DNA from: Methylosinus sp. PW1
GTDB taxonomy: Bacteria; Pseudomonadota; Alphaproteobacteria; Rhizobiales; Beijerinckiaceae
Direction of reading: 5' to 3'
Length of the DNA: 64,000 nt
Assembly (NCBI RefSeq): GCF_000745215.1
Contig: NZ_JQNK01000009.1
Location: 744,001 to 808,000, forward strand
Part shown: in pieces, positions 41,913-50,735 of the stretch
Numbering within the stretch: position 1 is the first letter of the stretch
Layout of the letters: each line of letters opens with the position of its first letter
Notes under the pieces: model-generated
What the model saw: the letters and a program-made list of their open reading frames with translations, nothing else
Told to the model about the DNA's origin: nothing
Databases searched by the model: none
Translations under genes and position numbers: made by a program

Positions 41913-42557
41913 ATGACTGCCACTGAACACGAGACGCTCGACGCATCGCCGCGCCTCTTCGAGAGCGACCTTCTCGACAAATATTCGCGCGTCCATCATC
42001 TGACCCCGCCGCTCGTCTATGGGCCGATCATTCTCTGGCTCATCGCCTATGCGAGCAATTATGCGAGCGCGGGCTATATCCTCCTCGCCTTCGTCGCCGG
42101 CTATGCGGCCTGGACGCTGACCGAATATTTCGGCCATCGCTTTCTGTTCCACACGGTGTTTCCGCTGCCCTTCGGGCTCGGGCCGCGCTTCCAATTCCTC
42201 ATCCATGGCGTGCATCACATCTATCCGAGCGATCCGCTGCGGCTCGTCATGCCGCCGCTGCTGTCGACGCCGATCATGCTGATCGCGCTCTCGCTCATCC
42301 GCCTCGTCTTCGGCGGCGATTTCGCCTGGCCCATGCTGGCGGGCTTCATCGCCGGCTACGTGCTCTATGACTGCGTGCATTATTGGACGCATCACGGCCA
42401 GCCCAAATCCAAGCTCGGCCATCTGGTGCGCCGCCTTCACATGCTGCATCATTTCCGCGATCCGGAGCGCGGCTTCGGCGTCCATGCGATCTGGTGGGAT
42501 TACGTTTTCGGCACCAATTACGAGCAGGGCCAGACGCCCGGAAGCCGCGCGGTGTGA
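41913..42557 (+). CDS. Fatty acid 2-hydroxylase-like enzyme (FA2H/Scs7 type)
   Basis: A 214-residue membrane di-metal hydroxylase with the ordered His motifs of FA2H/Scs7: HxxxxH (75 and 80, EYFGHRFLFH), HGVHH (98-102), YDCVHYWTHH (His146 and 150-151) and LHMLHH (166-170), plus GFGVHAIWWDYVFGT near the end, closely parallel to the GFGI...WDY.F.T of FA2H. These enzymes place an (R)-2-hydroxyl on the N-acyl chain of ceramides. The N-terminal cytochrome b5 domain of animal and yeast enzymes is absent. ATG nine bases after the desaturase stop; last gene of the four-gene set. Confidence 0.87.
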   Translation: MTATEHETLDASPRLFESDLLDKYSRVHHLTPPLVYGPIILWLIAYASNYASAGYILLAFVAGYAAWTLTEYFGHRFLFHTVFPLPFGLGPRFQFLIHGVHHIYPSDPLRLVMPPLLSTPIMLIALSLIRLVFGGDFAWPMLAGFIAGYVLYDCVHYWTHHGQPKSKLGHLVRRLHMLHHFRDPERGFGVHAIWWDYVFGTNYEQGQTPGSRAV

Positions 42558-42739
42558 CGCGCTTATCGTCGCAGGACCTTCCATGCGCCGCTTTCGGTCA
42601 TAAATGAGCCGGAGAGCGCGCGCATAGGGCGCGAAGGCCCGGCGCCCGCCGCGCCCTTTCCGTCGGGAACACCATTCCCGGCAGGACCCTCGAAGACGCA
42701 TCCCGCACGAAAGCGAAGCGCGAGCTTCGATGTCCGCGG

Positions 42740-44353
42740 ATGCGAGCGAGCCGAAGCATGCCGAGCCTCAAAATGCCGCCGACCGCGGCGAGTTCCGACC
42801 TCCCACGCGCCGAGCATGGCCGCGTGCGGGCGCTCATCGCCACGCTCGCGCCGCGCGTCGCGCGCTGGTATCGCTCGCCGCTGTCCTGGCGCATCGCCAT
42901 CGGGCTTCTCGCCGCGGCGGTCGCAATCGTCTGGCGCATTCTCATCACCGGCGAGAGCGGCGGCCATCTCTATGTCACCTTTCATCTTCCCCTGCTCGTC
43001 GCCTCCTTCATCGGCGGCGCGGCTTCCGGCGTGACGTCGCTCATCGTCATCGTCGCCGTCATCCAATTCTGGCTCGCGCCCGTCGAGGGCCTCGAGGACG
43101 CGCTCGCCTTCTCCGCCTTTCTGACGACGGATGCGTTCATCATCATCGGCGGCGAAGCCTTTCAACGCACGCTGACCCATATCGACAATCTGGAGACGCG
43201 CCATGCGATGGAGCGGCTCGCGGCGCAGAATGCGCGGCTCGTCGAGCAGTTCGGCAATGTCGCGCTCGCGGCGCCCGGAGTTGTCTTCTCCTTCCGGCTC
43301 GACACCGGCGGCTTCAGCTCCTGCCCCTATCTCGCGGAGAATGTGCGCAATGTCTTCGGCGTCGCGCCGGAGGAGATTTGCGTTAACGCCGCGCCCATGC
43401 TCCGCCGCATCCATGGCGACGACGCCGAGCGCATGCGCGCGAGCTTCGCGCGCTCGGCGGCGCAGATGACGCTGCTGCGCGAGGAGTTCCGCTATAATCA
43501 TCCTTCCAAGGGAACGATCTGGCTGGAGACGCAGGCGCAGCCGGTGCGACAGGCCGACGGCTCCACCATCTGGCACGGCTATTCGCAGGATGTGACCGAA
43601 CGCCGACGTGAGGAAGCCGCCCGGCTCGCGGCCGAGCGCGCGCTGGAGCAGCGCATCGTCGAGCTCGAGCGCGTCAATGAGCGGCTCGCCCGCTTCGCCT
43701 ATGTCGCCTCGCATGATCTGCAGGAGCCGCTGCGCAAGATCGTCGCCTTCTCGCAAATGCTCGACGCCGCCGTCGCCTCCTCCGATCAGAAGGACATCTC
43801 CTATGCGAGCGAGGTGATGCGCGGCTCGGCGCTGCGCGCACGCGAGCTGGTCGAGGATCTGCTCGTCTATTCGCGCATCGTCGAGGCGCCGCTCAAAGTG
43901 CAGCGGCGTGATCTGCGCGTCGAGATTCAATCCGCGTTGACCGATCTCTCCGAGCTGATCGAGGAATCGGGCGCCGATGTCAGCCTCGACGCCCCCTGCG
44001 TGGAGTTCGAGGCGGACCCGCCGCAATTCGCACGGCTCATGCATAATCTCGTCAGCAATGCGATAAAATTTCGCCGGCCGGGCGAGACGCCCCGCATCGT
44101 CATCCACGCTCATGTCGAGGACTCTTTGCTGCGCCTGTCCGTCTCCGATGACGGCGTCGGCTTCGAGGCGAAATATGCGAGCGCCATTTTCGAGCCGTTC
44201 AAGCGGCTGCACAGCAAGGCCGAATATCCGGGCACCGGAATCGGGCTCGCCATTTGCAAAACGATCGCCGATCGCCACGGCTGGACGCTGACCGCACGGT
44301 CGCAGCCGCTACAGGGCGCTACATTCGAATTGACGATGCGGCTGCCGAGCTGA
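42740..44353 (+). CDS. PAS-containing membrane histidine kinase
   Basis: A 537-residue sensor kinase. N-terminal DUF4118-like membrane region (about 48-150) with four helices and VTFHLPLLVASFIGGAASGVTSLIVI, then a PAS domain (about 170-290, ending IWHGYSQDVTERRREEAARLAAERALEQ), the HisKA helix RFAYVASHDLQEPLRKIVAF with the phosphorylated His, and a HATPase_c domain (MHNLVSNAIKF, DDGVGFEAKYASAIFEPFKRLH, GTGIGLAICKTI). No response regulator adjoins it. Start uncertain among ATGs at 42740, 42758 and 42770. Confidence 0.88.
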   Translation: MRASRSMPSLKMPPTAASSDLPRAEHGRVRALIATLAPRVARWYRSPLSWRIAIGLLAAAVAIVWRILITGESGGHLYVTFHLPLLVASFIGGAASGVTSLIVIVAVIQFWLAPVEGLEDALAFSAFLTTDAFIIIGGEAFQRTLTHIDNLETRHAMERLAAQNARLVEQFGNVALAAPGVVFSFRLDTGGFSSCPYLAENVRNVFGVAPEEICVNAAPMLRRIHGDDAERMRASFARSAAQMTLLREEFRYNHPSKGTIWLETQAQPVRQADGSTIWHGYSQDVTERRREEAARLAAERALEQRIVELERVNERLARFAYVASHDLQEPLRKIVAFSQMLDAAVASSDQKDISYASEVMRGSALRARELVEDLLVYSRIVEAPLKVQRRDLRVEIQSALTDLSELIEESGADVSLDAPCVEFEADPPQFARLMHNLVSNAIKFRRPGETPRIVIHAHVEDSLLRLSVSDDGVGFEAKYASAIFEPFKRLHSKAEYPGTGIGLAICKTIADRHGWTLTARSQPLQGATFELTMRLPS

Positions 44354-44368
44354 CGGCCGCGCTCACGA

Positions 44369-45397
44369 ATGAGTCGAGCATCCATGCATGACCTTTTCGC
44401 GCTGGCCGCGCGCTCGCGGGCTCTGCCCATTTGGACGCGCTTTCTCGGAGCGTCCGGCCTCTCCCTGGGCGCGTTCGCGCTGCAGACATTGCTGCATGAG
44501 AGATTGCCGCCGGGACAGCTGCTCCTTTTCATTCCCGCCGTGATGTTCTCGGCGCTTTTCTTCGGCGGCGAGGCGGGTGGCTGGTCGACGGCCTTCAGCG
44601 CGGCGCTCGCCGCCTATTTTCTGTTTCCGGGCGAAGGCTTCGCCGTCTCTGATCCAGCGGAAGCTCTCGCTCTCGTGCTCTTCATCGCCGTCGCTCTCGC
44701 CATCGTCTTCGTGATGCAGGAGCTCTCGGGCGTGATCGATCGCAGCGACAACGAGGCCGCCGCCGCCCAGACGCTGGCGACCAAGACCGAGCGATTGAAG
44801 AACCTCTATCTCCAAGAGATGGCGCATCGCACGAAGAACGACCTGCAATTCGTCTGCTCGATGCTGCAGACCGAGGCGCGCGCGCTCGACGACGACAATG
44901 CGCGCGCCTCTTTGCTCGCGGCGTCGAGCCGCGTCGCCGTGGTGAGCCGCGTCTATGCGCTGCTCCAGCATGACGGGGGGCGCGATGTGTGGATGCGGCC
45001 GCTCCTCGACGATCTCTGCGCCAATCTTCGGCTGGCGCTCATCGGCGAGCGGCCGATCGCGCTGCGGACCGAGGTCGCCGATTGCGCTCTCGAGGTGGAC
45101 GAGGCCCGCGCAGTCGCGCTGATCGTCAACGAGCTCGTCGTCAATGCGCTGAAATACGCCTTTCCCGAAGAGCGCGCGGGAACGGTGAAGGTGCGGCTGA
45201 CGCGCGACGGCGACGATCTCGCCCTCACCGTAGAAGATGATGGCGTCGGCCCCGCCTCGATGGAAGCGATGGGCCTCGGCTCGGGACACAAGCTGGTGCG
45301 CTCGCTCGGCCAGCAGCTCGGCGGCGCCGCTGTCATAGAGCCCGGCGCCGACAGGGGCCTGCGCTGCGAGCTGCGCTTCCCAGCGCCGCCGGAGTGA
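44369..45397 (+). CDS. HisKA_2 type membrane histidine kinase
   Basis: A 342-residue sensor kinase. It repeats the DUF4118-like membrane module of its neighbour (GQLLLFIPAVMFSALFFGGEAGGWSTAFSAALAAYF) in the first 120 residues. A HisKA_2 dimerisation domain follows (LYLQEMAHRTKNDLQFVCSMLQTEARAL, with the phospho-His in MAHRTKND), then a HATPase domain with LIVNELVVNALKYAFPE and VEDDGVGP. HisKA_2 kinases often control the general stress response or light responses in alphaproteobacteria. It begins 15 bases after the first kinase, so the two are likely cotranscribed. Confidence 0.88.
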   Translation: MSRASMHDLFALAARSRALPIWTRFLGASGLSLGAFALQTLLHERLPPGQLLLFIPAVMFSALFFGGEAGGWSTAFSAALAAYFLFPGEGFAVSDPAEALALVLFIAVALAIVFVMQELSGVIDRSDNEAAAAQTLATKTERLKNLYLQEMAHRTKNDLQFVCSMLQTEARALDDDNARASLLAASSRVAVVSRVYALLQHDGGRDVWMRPLLDDLCANLRLALIGERPIALRTEVADCALEVDEARAVALIVNELVVNALKYAFPEERAGTVKVRLTRDGDDLALTVEDDGVGPASMEAMGLGSGHKLVRSLGQQLGGAAVIEPGADRGLRCELRFPAPPE

Positions 45398-45401
45398 GCT
45401 T

Positions 45402-45827
45402 TCACCCCGCCTTCTGCTCTATCTCCTCCATATCCTCGTCGGAGAGGCCGAAGTGGTGGCCGATCTCATGCACGAGGACATGGGTGATGATCTCCTGCAG
45501 CGTGTCCTCGCCATCCGCCCAATAATCGATGATCGGACGGCGATAGAGCCAGATCATATTGGGTGGCTCGCCGGTTTGCGCCGAGGCCTCGCGCTGGGCG
45601 AGGCCCTGGCCGCGGAACAGCCCCAAAAGGTCGAACTCGGTCTCGCATTCCATATCCTCGAGGATTTCCTCGTCCGGAAAATCCTCGACACGGATCACGA
45701 GACCTTCGCAGAGCCGCGTGAAGCGCGACGGCAGCGAGGCGAAAGCCGCATCGGCCAGCACCTCGAGGTCCTCGAGCGAAGGGGCGCGGAGCTGGGCGAG
45801 AGCGCTATCGTCGAGAGGCGAGGCCAT
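45402..45827 (-). CDS. Zincin-like metallopeptidase family protein (DUF1025)
   Basis: A 141-residue protein with the zincin motif HEIGHHFGLSDEDM near the C-terminus and the upstream family pattern LLGLFRG and PPNMIWLYRRPI. Such small proteins carry HExxHxxG but their substrates are unknown. The start, ASPLDDSALAQL, agrees with family length. It lies eight bases after the leuC start region on the other side, reading toward the kinase pair (convergent, four bases apart). Confidence 0.85.
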   Translation of the reverse strand: MASPLDDSALAQLRAPSLEDLEVLADAAFASLPSRFTRLCEGLVIRVEDFPDEEILEDMECETEFDLLGLFRGQGLAQREASAQTGEPPNMIWLYRRPIIDYWADGEDTLQEIITHVLVHEIGHHFGLSDEDMEEIEQKAG

Positions 45828-45834
45828 GCGAGAC

Positions 45835-47244
45835 TTACCTCCAGCTGCGAACGTCCACGAAATGGCCGGCGATCGCCGCCGCCGCCGCCATGGCGGGGGA
45901 AACGAGATGGGTGCGGCCCTTGAAGCCCTGGCGGCCCTCGAAATTGCGGTTCGAGGTCGAGGCGCAGCGCTCGCCCGGCGCGAGCCGGTCCGGGTTCATC
46001 GCGAGGCACATGGAGCAGCCCGGCTCGCGCCATTCGAAGCCGGCGGCGGTGAACACCTTGTCCAGCCCCTCCGCCTCCGCCTGCGCCTTCACGAGGCCGG
46101 AGCCCGGCACGACGATGGCGTTGACCTTGGCGTTGATCGTCTTGCCGGCGATGACCGCCGCGGCGGCGCGCAAATCCTCGATGCGGCCATTGGTGCAGGA
46201 GCCGATGAAGACGCGGTCGATGGCGATGTCGCTGGCCTTCTCGCCGCCCTCGAGGCCCATATATTCGAGCGCGCGGGCGATGGCCTGACGCTTGGCCGGA
46301 TTGGCGACGCTGTCCGGCGTCGGCACCAGGCCGGTGATCGGCATCACATCCTCGGGCGAGGTGCCCCAGGTGAGGGTCGGCGGCAGAGCCGCGGCGTCGA
46401 GCACGATCACGCGGTCGTAATGCGCGCCCTCGTCGGAGCGCAGCGTCTCCCAATAGCGGACGGCGGCGTCGAAGACCTCGCCCTGCGGGGCCTTGGGCCG
46501 GCCGCGGAGGTATTCATAGGTCTTCTCGTCCGGCGCGACGAGGCCGGCGCGGGCGCCGCCTTCGATCGACATGTTGCAAACGGTCATGCGGCCCTCGATC
46601 GAGAGGTCGCGGATCGCCTCGCCGGCATATTCGATCACATGGCCGGTGCCGCCGGCGGTGCCGATCTCGCCGATGATGGCGAGAATTATATCCTTCGCTG
46701 TCGCGCCCTCGGCGAGCTTGCCGTCGACGCGCACCAGCATGTTGGCGGCCTTTTTCTGGATCAGCGTCTGCGTCGCCAGAACATGCTCGACCTCGGAGGT
46801 GCCGATGCCATGGGCGAGCGCGCCGAAGGCGCCATGGGTGGAGGTGTGGCTGTCGCCGCAGACGATCGTCGTGCCCGGCAGAGTGAAGCCCTGCTCCGGG
46901 CCGACGATATGCACGACGCCCTGACGCGAATCATGCTCATTGTAATATTCGACGCCGAATTCCGCGGCGTTGATGGCGAGCTGCTCGACCTGCGCCTTGC
47001 TCTCGGGATCGGTGATCGGCAGCGAGCGGTCGGTCGTCGGCACATTATGGTCGACGACGGCCAGCGTCTTGCCCGGCGCGCGGACCTTGCGGCCGGAGGT
47101 GCGCAGCCCCTCGAAGGCCTGCGGGCTCGTCACCTCATGGATCAAATGGCGATCGATGTAGATGAGGGACGCGCCGTCCTCCTGCTCGTGAACCACATGA
47201 TCGTCCCAGATCTTGTCGTAGAGCGTGCGCGGGCGTCCTGCCAT
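45835..47244 (-). CDS. leuC: 3-isopropylmalate dehydratase large subunit
   Basis: A 469-residue aconitase-family enzyme isomerising 2- to 3-isopropylmalate in leucine synthesis. The 4Fe-4S cluster Cys residues are in [13 protein letters not shown] (about 347) and [11 protein letters not shown] (about 407-410). TRDLKTIDE-like N-terminal features are present as [29 protein letters not shown] and [31 protein letters not shown]. Works with LeuD, which is not in the window. The zincin-like gene follows after seven bases. Confidence 0.97.
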   Translation of the reverse strand: MAGRPRTLYDKIWDDHVVHEQEDGASLIYIDRHLIHEVTSPQAFEGLRTSGRKVRAPGKTLAVVDHNVPTTDRSLPITDPESKAQVEQLAINAAEFGVEYYNEHDSRQGVVHIVGPEQGFTLPGTTIVCGDSHTSTHGAFGALAHGIGTSEVEHVLATQTLIQKKAANMLVRVDGKLAEGATAKDIILAIIGEIGTAGGTGHVIEYAGEAIRDLSIEGRMTVCNMSIEGGARAGLVAPDEKTYEYLRGRPKAPQGEVFDAAVRYWETLRSDEGAHYDRVIVLDAAALPPTLTWGTSPEDVMPITGLVPTPDSVANPAKRQAIARALEYMGLEGGEKASDIAIDRVFIGSCTNGRIEDLRAAAAVIAGKTINAKVNAIVVPGSGLVKAQAEAEGLDKVFTAAGFEWREPGCSMCLAMNPDRLAPGERCASTSNRNFEGRQGFKGRTHLVSPAMAAAAAIAGHFVDVRSWR

Positions 47245-47381
47245 TTGTCTCGTTCCTGCTCCGAGCCGTAAAAAGAACCGTAATTCGGCCTCGACCGAAC
47301 CGGGTAGGCTGTTCTACTCGCAACATGGGCGGCTTGGAAGCATGTAATCTCGCCGACGCCCCAGCGGGAGGTCCCTTCGAC

Positions 47382-48383
47382 GTGACGCGAATATCGACGG
47401 CGCCGCCACAGGAGCTGACGGCGGCGCTGGAACGCCTATTGGACGAGCGCTCTCGCCGAGCGCTGGCGGAGCGGGCGGCGCGCATCTCCGCGCTCTATCG
47501 CTCCGGCGGAACGACGGCGCAGGCGATTCTCTGCGAGGACGACGCTCTCGCCTACGCCCTCTATCGGCTTCCGGCGACCTATGCCGCGACCATTCATATT
47601 CTCGGCCGGCTGGCCGAACGGGCGCCGGATTTTTCGCCGCGTCGCATGCTGGACCTCGGCGCGGGCCTCGGGACCGCGAGCCTCGCCGCGCGCGCGATCT
47701 GGCCGCAAATCGACGAGAATGCGCTGCTCGACCGCAGCGAGCCCTTTCTCGCGCTCGCCAGCCGGCTCGCCGGCGCAGCGTTGGAGAAGGCGCGAATCGT
47801 CGCCGGCGATCTGTCCGCGCCGCCCGATCTCGGCGCGCCTTTCGATCTCGTCGTCGCCAGCTATGCGCTGACCGAGATCGCGGAAAACAGCCTCGACCGC
47901 GCCGTGGACGCCGCCTGGGCGAATTGCTCCGGCGCGCTGGTCCTCGTCGAGCCCGGCACGCCGCGCGATCATGCGCGGCTGATGCGGATGCGGGCGCGGC
48001 TCGTCGCCGCGGGCGCGCGCGTCTCCCTGCCCTGCCCGCATTCGGCGCCCTGCCCGCTGCAGCCGCCGGACTGGTGCCATTTCTCGGTGCGGCTCGCCCG
48101 CTCGCGCGACCATAAGCTGCTCAAAGGCGCCGACGCGCCCTTCGAGGACGAGAAATTCGCCTATCTGGTCGCCACGCGGCCGGAAGCCTCCATTGCTCCG
48201 GCCCCGGCTCGGATGCTGGCGCGGCCGGAGGCCCTAAAGCATGGATTAAGGATAAAGCTTTGCGCGACAGCGGGAATCGAAGAAGTTACGGTGGCGAAGC
48301 GCGATAAAGCGGCTTACGCGCCTATAAAAAAGAAAGATTGGGGCGACGAGATCGTCCTTGGGGAAACACCGGCGAGGGAATGA
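47382..48383 (+). CDS. Rsm22-like small ribosomal subunit methyltransferase
   Basis: A 333-residue class I methyltransferase of the Rsm22 family, whose mitochondrial and some bacterial members act in small-subunit assembly. SAM loop: RMLDLGAGLGTASLAA; family features are YALYRLPATYAATIHILGRL, DLVVASYALTEI, LVLVEPGTPRDH and the Cys cluster PCPHSAPCPLQPPDWCHFSVR, with a further Cys likely for an iron-sulfur site. The GTG at 47382 has GGGAGG ten bases upstream; an in-frame ATG at 47325 would add an unconserved leader. The PhnB-like gene starts two bases after. Confidence 0.85.
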   Translation: MTRISTAPPQELTAALERLLDERSRRALAERAARISALYRSGGTTAQAILCEDDALAYALYRLPATYAATIHILGRLAERAPDFSPRRMLDLGAGLGTASLAARAIWPQIDENALLDRSEPFLALASRLAGAALEKARIVAGDLSAPPDLGAPFDLVVASYALTEIAENSLDRAVDAAWANCSGALVLVEPGTPRDHARLMRMRARLVAAGARVSLPCPHSAPCPLQPPDWCHFSVRLARSRDHKLLKGADAPFEDEKFAYLVATRPEASIAPAPARMLARPEALKHGLRIKLCATAGIEEVTVAKRDKAAYAPIKKKDWGDEIVLGETPARE

Positions 48384-48384
48384 C

Positions 48385-48801
48385 ATGCAGCGCCCGAGGG
48401 TCGCGCCCTATCTCACCGTCTCGCCGGCCGCCGGCGCGATCGCTTTCTACACCGCCGCTTTCGGCGCGCAGCAAAGGGCGCTGATGCCTTCCGTGGATGG
48501 CATGCGCATCGCCCATTGCGAGCTCGCCATCAATGGCGGCTCCGTCATGCTCGCGGACGTCTTTCCAGAATTGGGCCACGCCCGCATGCCGCTGCCGGGC
48601 GAGCAGGTCACCGCCTCGGTGAGCCTCGAATATGACAAGGCGCATGAGGTGGACGAGATCGTCACCCGCGCAACCCAGCTCGGCGCGAAGATCGAGACGC
48701 AGCCGACCAATACTTTTTGGGGCACGCGCTACGCCGCGCTGCGCGATCCCTTCGGCCACCGATGGATTTTGAACGCGCCGCTCGATTCCTCGGGCGGCTG
48801 A
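48385..48801 (+). CDS. PhnB-like VOC superfamily protein
   Basis: A 138-residue glyoxalase/bleomycin-resistance fold protein. The family pattern is clear: PRVAPYLTVSPAAGAIAFYTAAFGAQQ at the start, AHCELAINGGSVMLADVFPE, and FWGTRYAALRDPFGHRWILN with the C-terminal metal-ligand region. PhnB-type proteins are unassigned in function. ATG at 48385 is preceded by GAGGGA and begins one base after the Rsm22-like stop, so the two are coupled. Confidence 0.85.
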   Translation: MQRPRVAPYLTVSPAAGAIAFYTAAFGAQQRALMPSVDGMRIAHCELAINGGSVMLADVFPELGHARMPLPGEQVTASVSLEYDKAHEVDEIVTRATQLGAKIETQPTNTFWGTRYAALRDPFGHRWILNAPLDSSGG

Positions 48802-48820
48802 GCTTCAGCAAGCGCCGCCG

Positions 48821-49267
48821 TCACGGCTCGGCGAAGAAAGACCGCCGCATCGACGTCCAGGTTTCGAGCGCCAGCTCGATCTCCGACGGCGATTCGCAGC
48901 AGAATTGGGCGAGCGGCGAGGCGTCGCCGACCAAAATGGACGGAACCACCGCCGCCCGCGCCGGCAGCACGGCGCCGGCCACGCTGGCGGCGATGACGAA
49001 AGCCTGATCGAAAGGCCGCGCGGCCTCTATCGCCCGCGCCAGCGGCTCCGCGCCCTCGCCGGCGTCATGAAGCCCGGCGAATCTGCCGGCGAGGCCTAGC
49101 CCTTCCGCCACGGCGGCGAGGTCCTGCGTCCCCGCGGCGAAGGCGATATGAGTCCAGCCCTTGGCGGCCAGCGCCTCCAGCGTCTCCGCCGCGCCCTCTG
49201 CGAGCCGCCAATCCGGCGCGCGACGCGCGACGACGCCCTCGAAATCCCAGAACAGGACTTTGCTCAT
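48821..49267 (-). CDS. HAD-like hydrolase fold protein
   Basis: A 148-residue protein opening SKVLFWDFEGVVARRAPDWRL, which places a HAD nucleophile Asp in Asp-Phe-Glu where phosphatases have Asp-x-Asp. GWTHIAFAAGTQDLAAVAEGLGLAGRFAGLHDAG is consistent with HAD motifs II and III. The expected acidic motif IV is weak. Small size means no cap domain. It may be a degenerate HAD or bind a ligand without turnover. Sits between the PhnB-like gene and rplS, same strand as rplS. Confidence 0.6.
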   Translation of the reverse strand: MSKVLFWDFEGVVARRAPDWRLAEGAAETLEALAAKGWTHIAFAAGTQDLAAVAEGLGLAGRFAGLHDAGEGAEPLARAIEAARPFDQAFVIAASVAGAVLPARAAVVPSILVGDASPLAQFCCESPSEIELALETWTSMRRSFFAEP

Positions 49268-49360
49268 CGATTCTCTCACATAGAAACGATGAAGCGATCC
49301 TGCGGCTTGCCGCCGGATCGCTCCGCCAAACTCGCAATGTCGGGAAAGGCTCCGGGAGCC

Positions 49361-49765
49361 TTACTCGGCCGCGGGGGCCGGCTTGTCCTTGGCCTTCGCC
49401 TTATTGTCGATGCGCTCGGCGATGCGGGCGGATTTGCCGCGACGGTCGCGCAGATAATAGAGCTTGGCGCGGCGGACCTTGCCGCGGCGGACCAGCTTGA
49501 TCGAGTCGACGAGCGGCGAATGGAGGGGGAACACGCGCTCCACGCCCTCGCCATAGGAAATCTTGCGGACGGTGAAGGCCTCGTTGAGGCCGCCACCCTG
49601 ACGGGAGATCACCACGCCCTCATAGGCCTGGATGCGGGAGCGGTCGCCTTCCTTCACCTTCACATTGACGATGACGGTGTCGCCGGGGCGGAATTCCGGG
49701 ATCGACTTGCCTTCGAGAAGGCGGGCCGATTGCTCGGCGTCGAGTTGCTCGATGATGGAGGGCAT
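49361..49765 (-). CDS. rplS: 50S ribosomal protein L19
   Basis: A 134-residue ribosomal protein at the subunit interface. Typical sequence: [90 protein letters not shown], plus an Ala/Lys-rich tail. The ATG at 49765 has GCAGGAG eight bases before it. The open frame continues upstream to 50119 but that part covers repeats and is not coding. Confidence 0.97.
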   Translation of the reverse strand: MPSIIEQLDAEQSARLLEGKSIPEFRPGDTVIVNVKVKEGDRSRIQAYEGVVISRQGGGLNEAFTVRKISYGEGVERVFPLHSPLVDSIKLVRRGKVRRAKLYYLRDRRGKSARIAERIDNKAKAKDKPAPAAE

Positions 49766-50339
49766 GAAAAAAACTCCTGCCGTTTCGCCTTGCGCCGGAC
49801 GGCGTGGCGAGCGTTTCGGGACGCTGTTTTGATTTGGACGCGCTGCAATACACGAGGCGGCGCCGATTGTCGAGAGCGCGGGGAGACCGCGTTCGCCCTC
49901 CCCTCGATGGAGAGTCGGCCGGCGACAGCCGGACGGGGTGATGTTCGTGGCGCTCGGCCTCCCCCTCGAGGGCTTTCGGATCACACATAGCGAAATTCTG
50001 CAGCCGTCCTGGCCGGGCTTGTCCCGGCCATCCACGCCAAGGAGCTGAGAAACCTTAGGAAAGCGCCCGCCGACGACAGTTTCCTCCCGTGGCGGCGCCC
50101 ACCGGAGCTTCGGCGTCACGCCAAACTTTCAAGACGCCTCGGCGTCCTGGCGTGGATGGCCGGGACAAGCCCGGCCAAGACGCCGCGGGGGCGAGAAGGA
50201 TGTGTGCCTTCGATAGCTCCTCGAAGAGGAGGTAAAACGCCTCTTCCGTCGGCTCTTCTCTCTCGGCCGGTTGGCCCCGTCTTCGCATGGCGCGACCGGA
50301 GCGGCGCCGAGGGCGCCTATAGAAGCGCGAGACCGAACA
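49766..50339. other. Repeat-bearing intergenic region between rplS and glpE
   Basis: A 574-base gap holding the rplS promoter/leader on the minus strand and at least one large inverted repeat (50006-50039 with 50148-50181). 49890-49975 contains CTCCCCTCGA and similar pieces that look like degenerate copies of another intergenic repeat. No gene is supported. Confidence 0.55.
50006..50181. repeat. Inverted pair of a 34-base palindromic element
   Basis: The sequence at 50006-50039 and the reverse complement of 50148-50181 agree in 33 of 34 bases. Each arm contains its own dyad (GGCCGGGCTTGTCCCGGCC). The arms flank 108 bases. The core resembles a palindrome very frequent in Hyphomicrobiales genomes. 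Confidence 0.8.
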
Positions 50340-50651
50340 ATGGCGCAAGATTTTCGCAGGATCGACGTCGCCGCCGCGCGCGACGTGATGAGCCGCGGCG
50401 AGACGCTCGTCCTCGACGTGCGCGATCCGCAATCCTTCGCGCGCGGCCACATAGAGGGCGCGGAGAACGCCTCCCAGGACGATATGACCTATTATCTCTT
50501 CGAGACGCCGAAGGACAGGCCGGTCATCGTCTGCTGCTATCACGGCAATTCCAGCCAGTCCTACGCCCGCATCTTCGCCGATATGGGCTTTGCCGAGGTC
50601 TACAGCCTCGACGGCGGCTATGAGGCCTGGGCGACGGCCGAGCGGGGCTGA
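50340..50651 (+). CDS. glpE: Thiosulfate sulfurtransferase GlpE (single-domain rhodanese)
   Basis: A 103-residue single rhodanese domain moving sulfane sulfur from thiosulfate to cyanide or protein thiols. The active-site loop CYHGNSSQ (Cys nucleophile, the GlpE type) is preceded by PVIVC, and the first half has LVLDVRDPQSFARGHIEGAEN. The C-terminal VYSLDGGYEAW is characteristic of GlpE. The ATG at 50340 matches family length; an in-frame upstream extension is a non-conserved leader. Confidence 0.92.
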   Translation: MAQDFRRIDVAAARDVMSRGETLVLDVRDPQSFARGHIEGAENASQDDMTYYLFETPKDRPVIVCCYHGNSSQSYARIFADMGFAEVYSLDGGYEAWATAERG

Positions 50652-50735
50652 GGCGGGATAGTTGCGCTCGGGTTCTTGCGCTCGGGCGCCCGCATTGTCA
50701 TAAGGGCCGCCGGCCTCAACCACTCGGCGCTCCTC

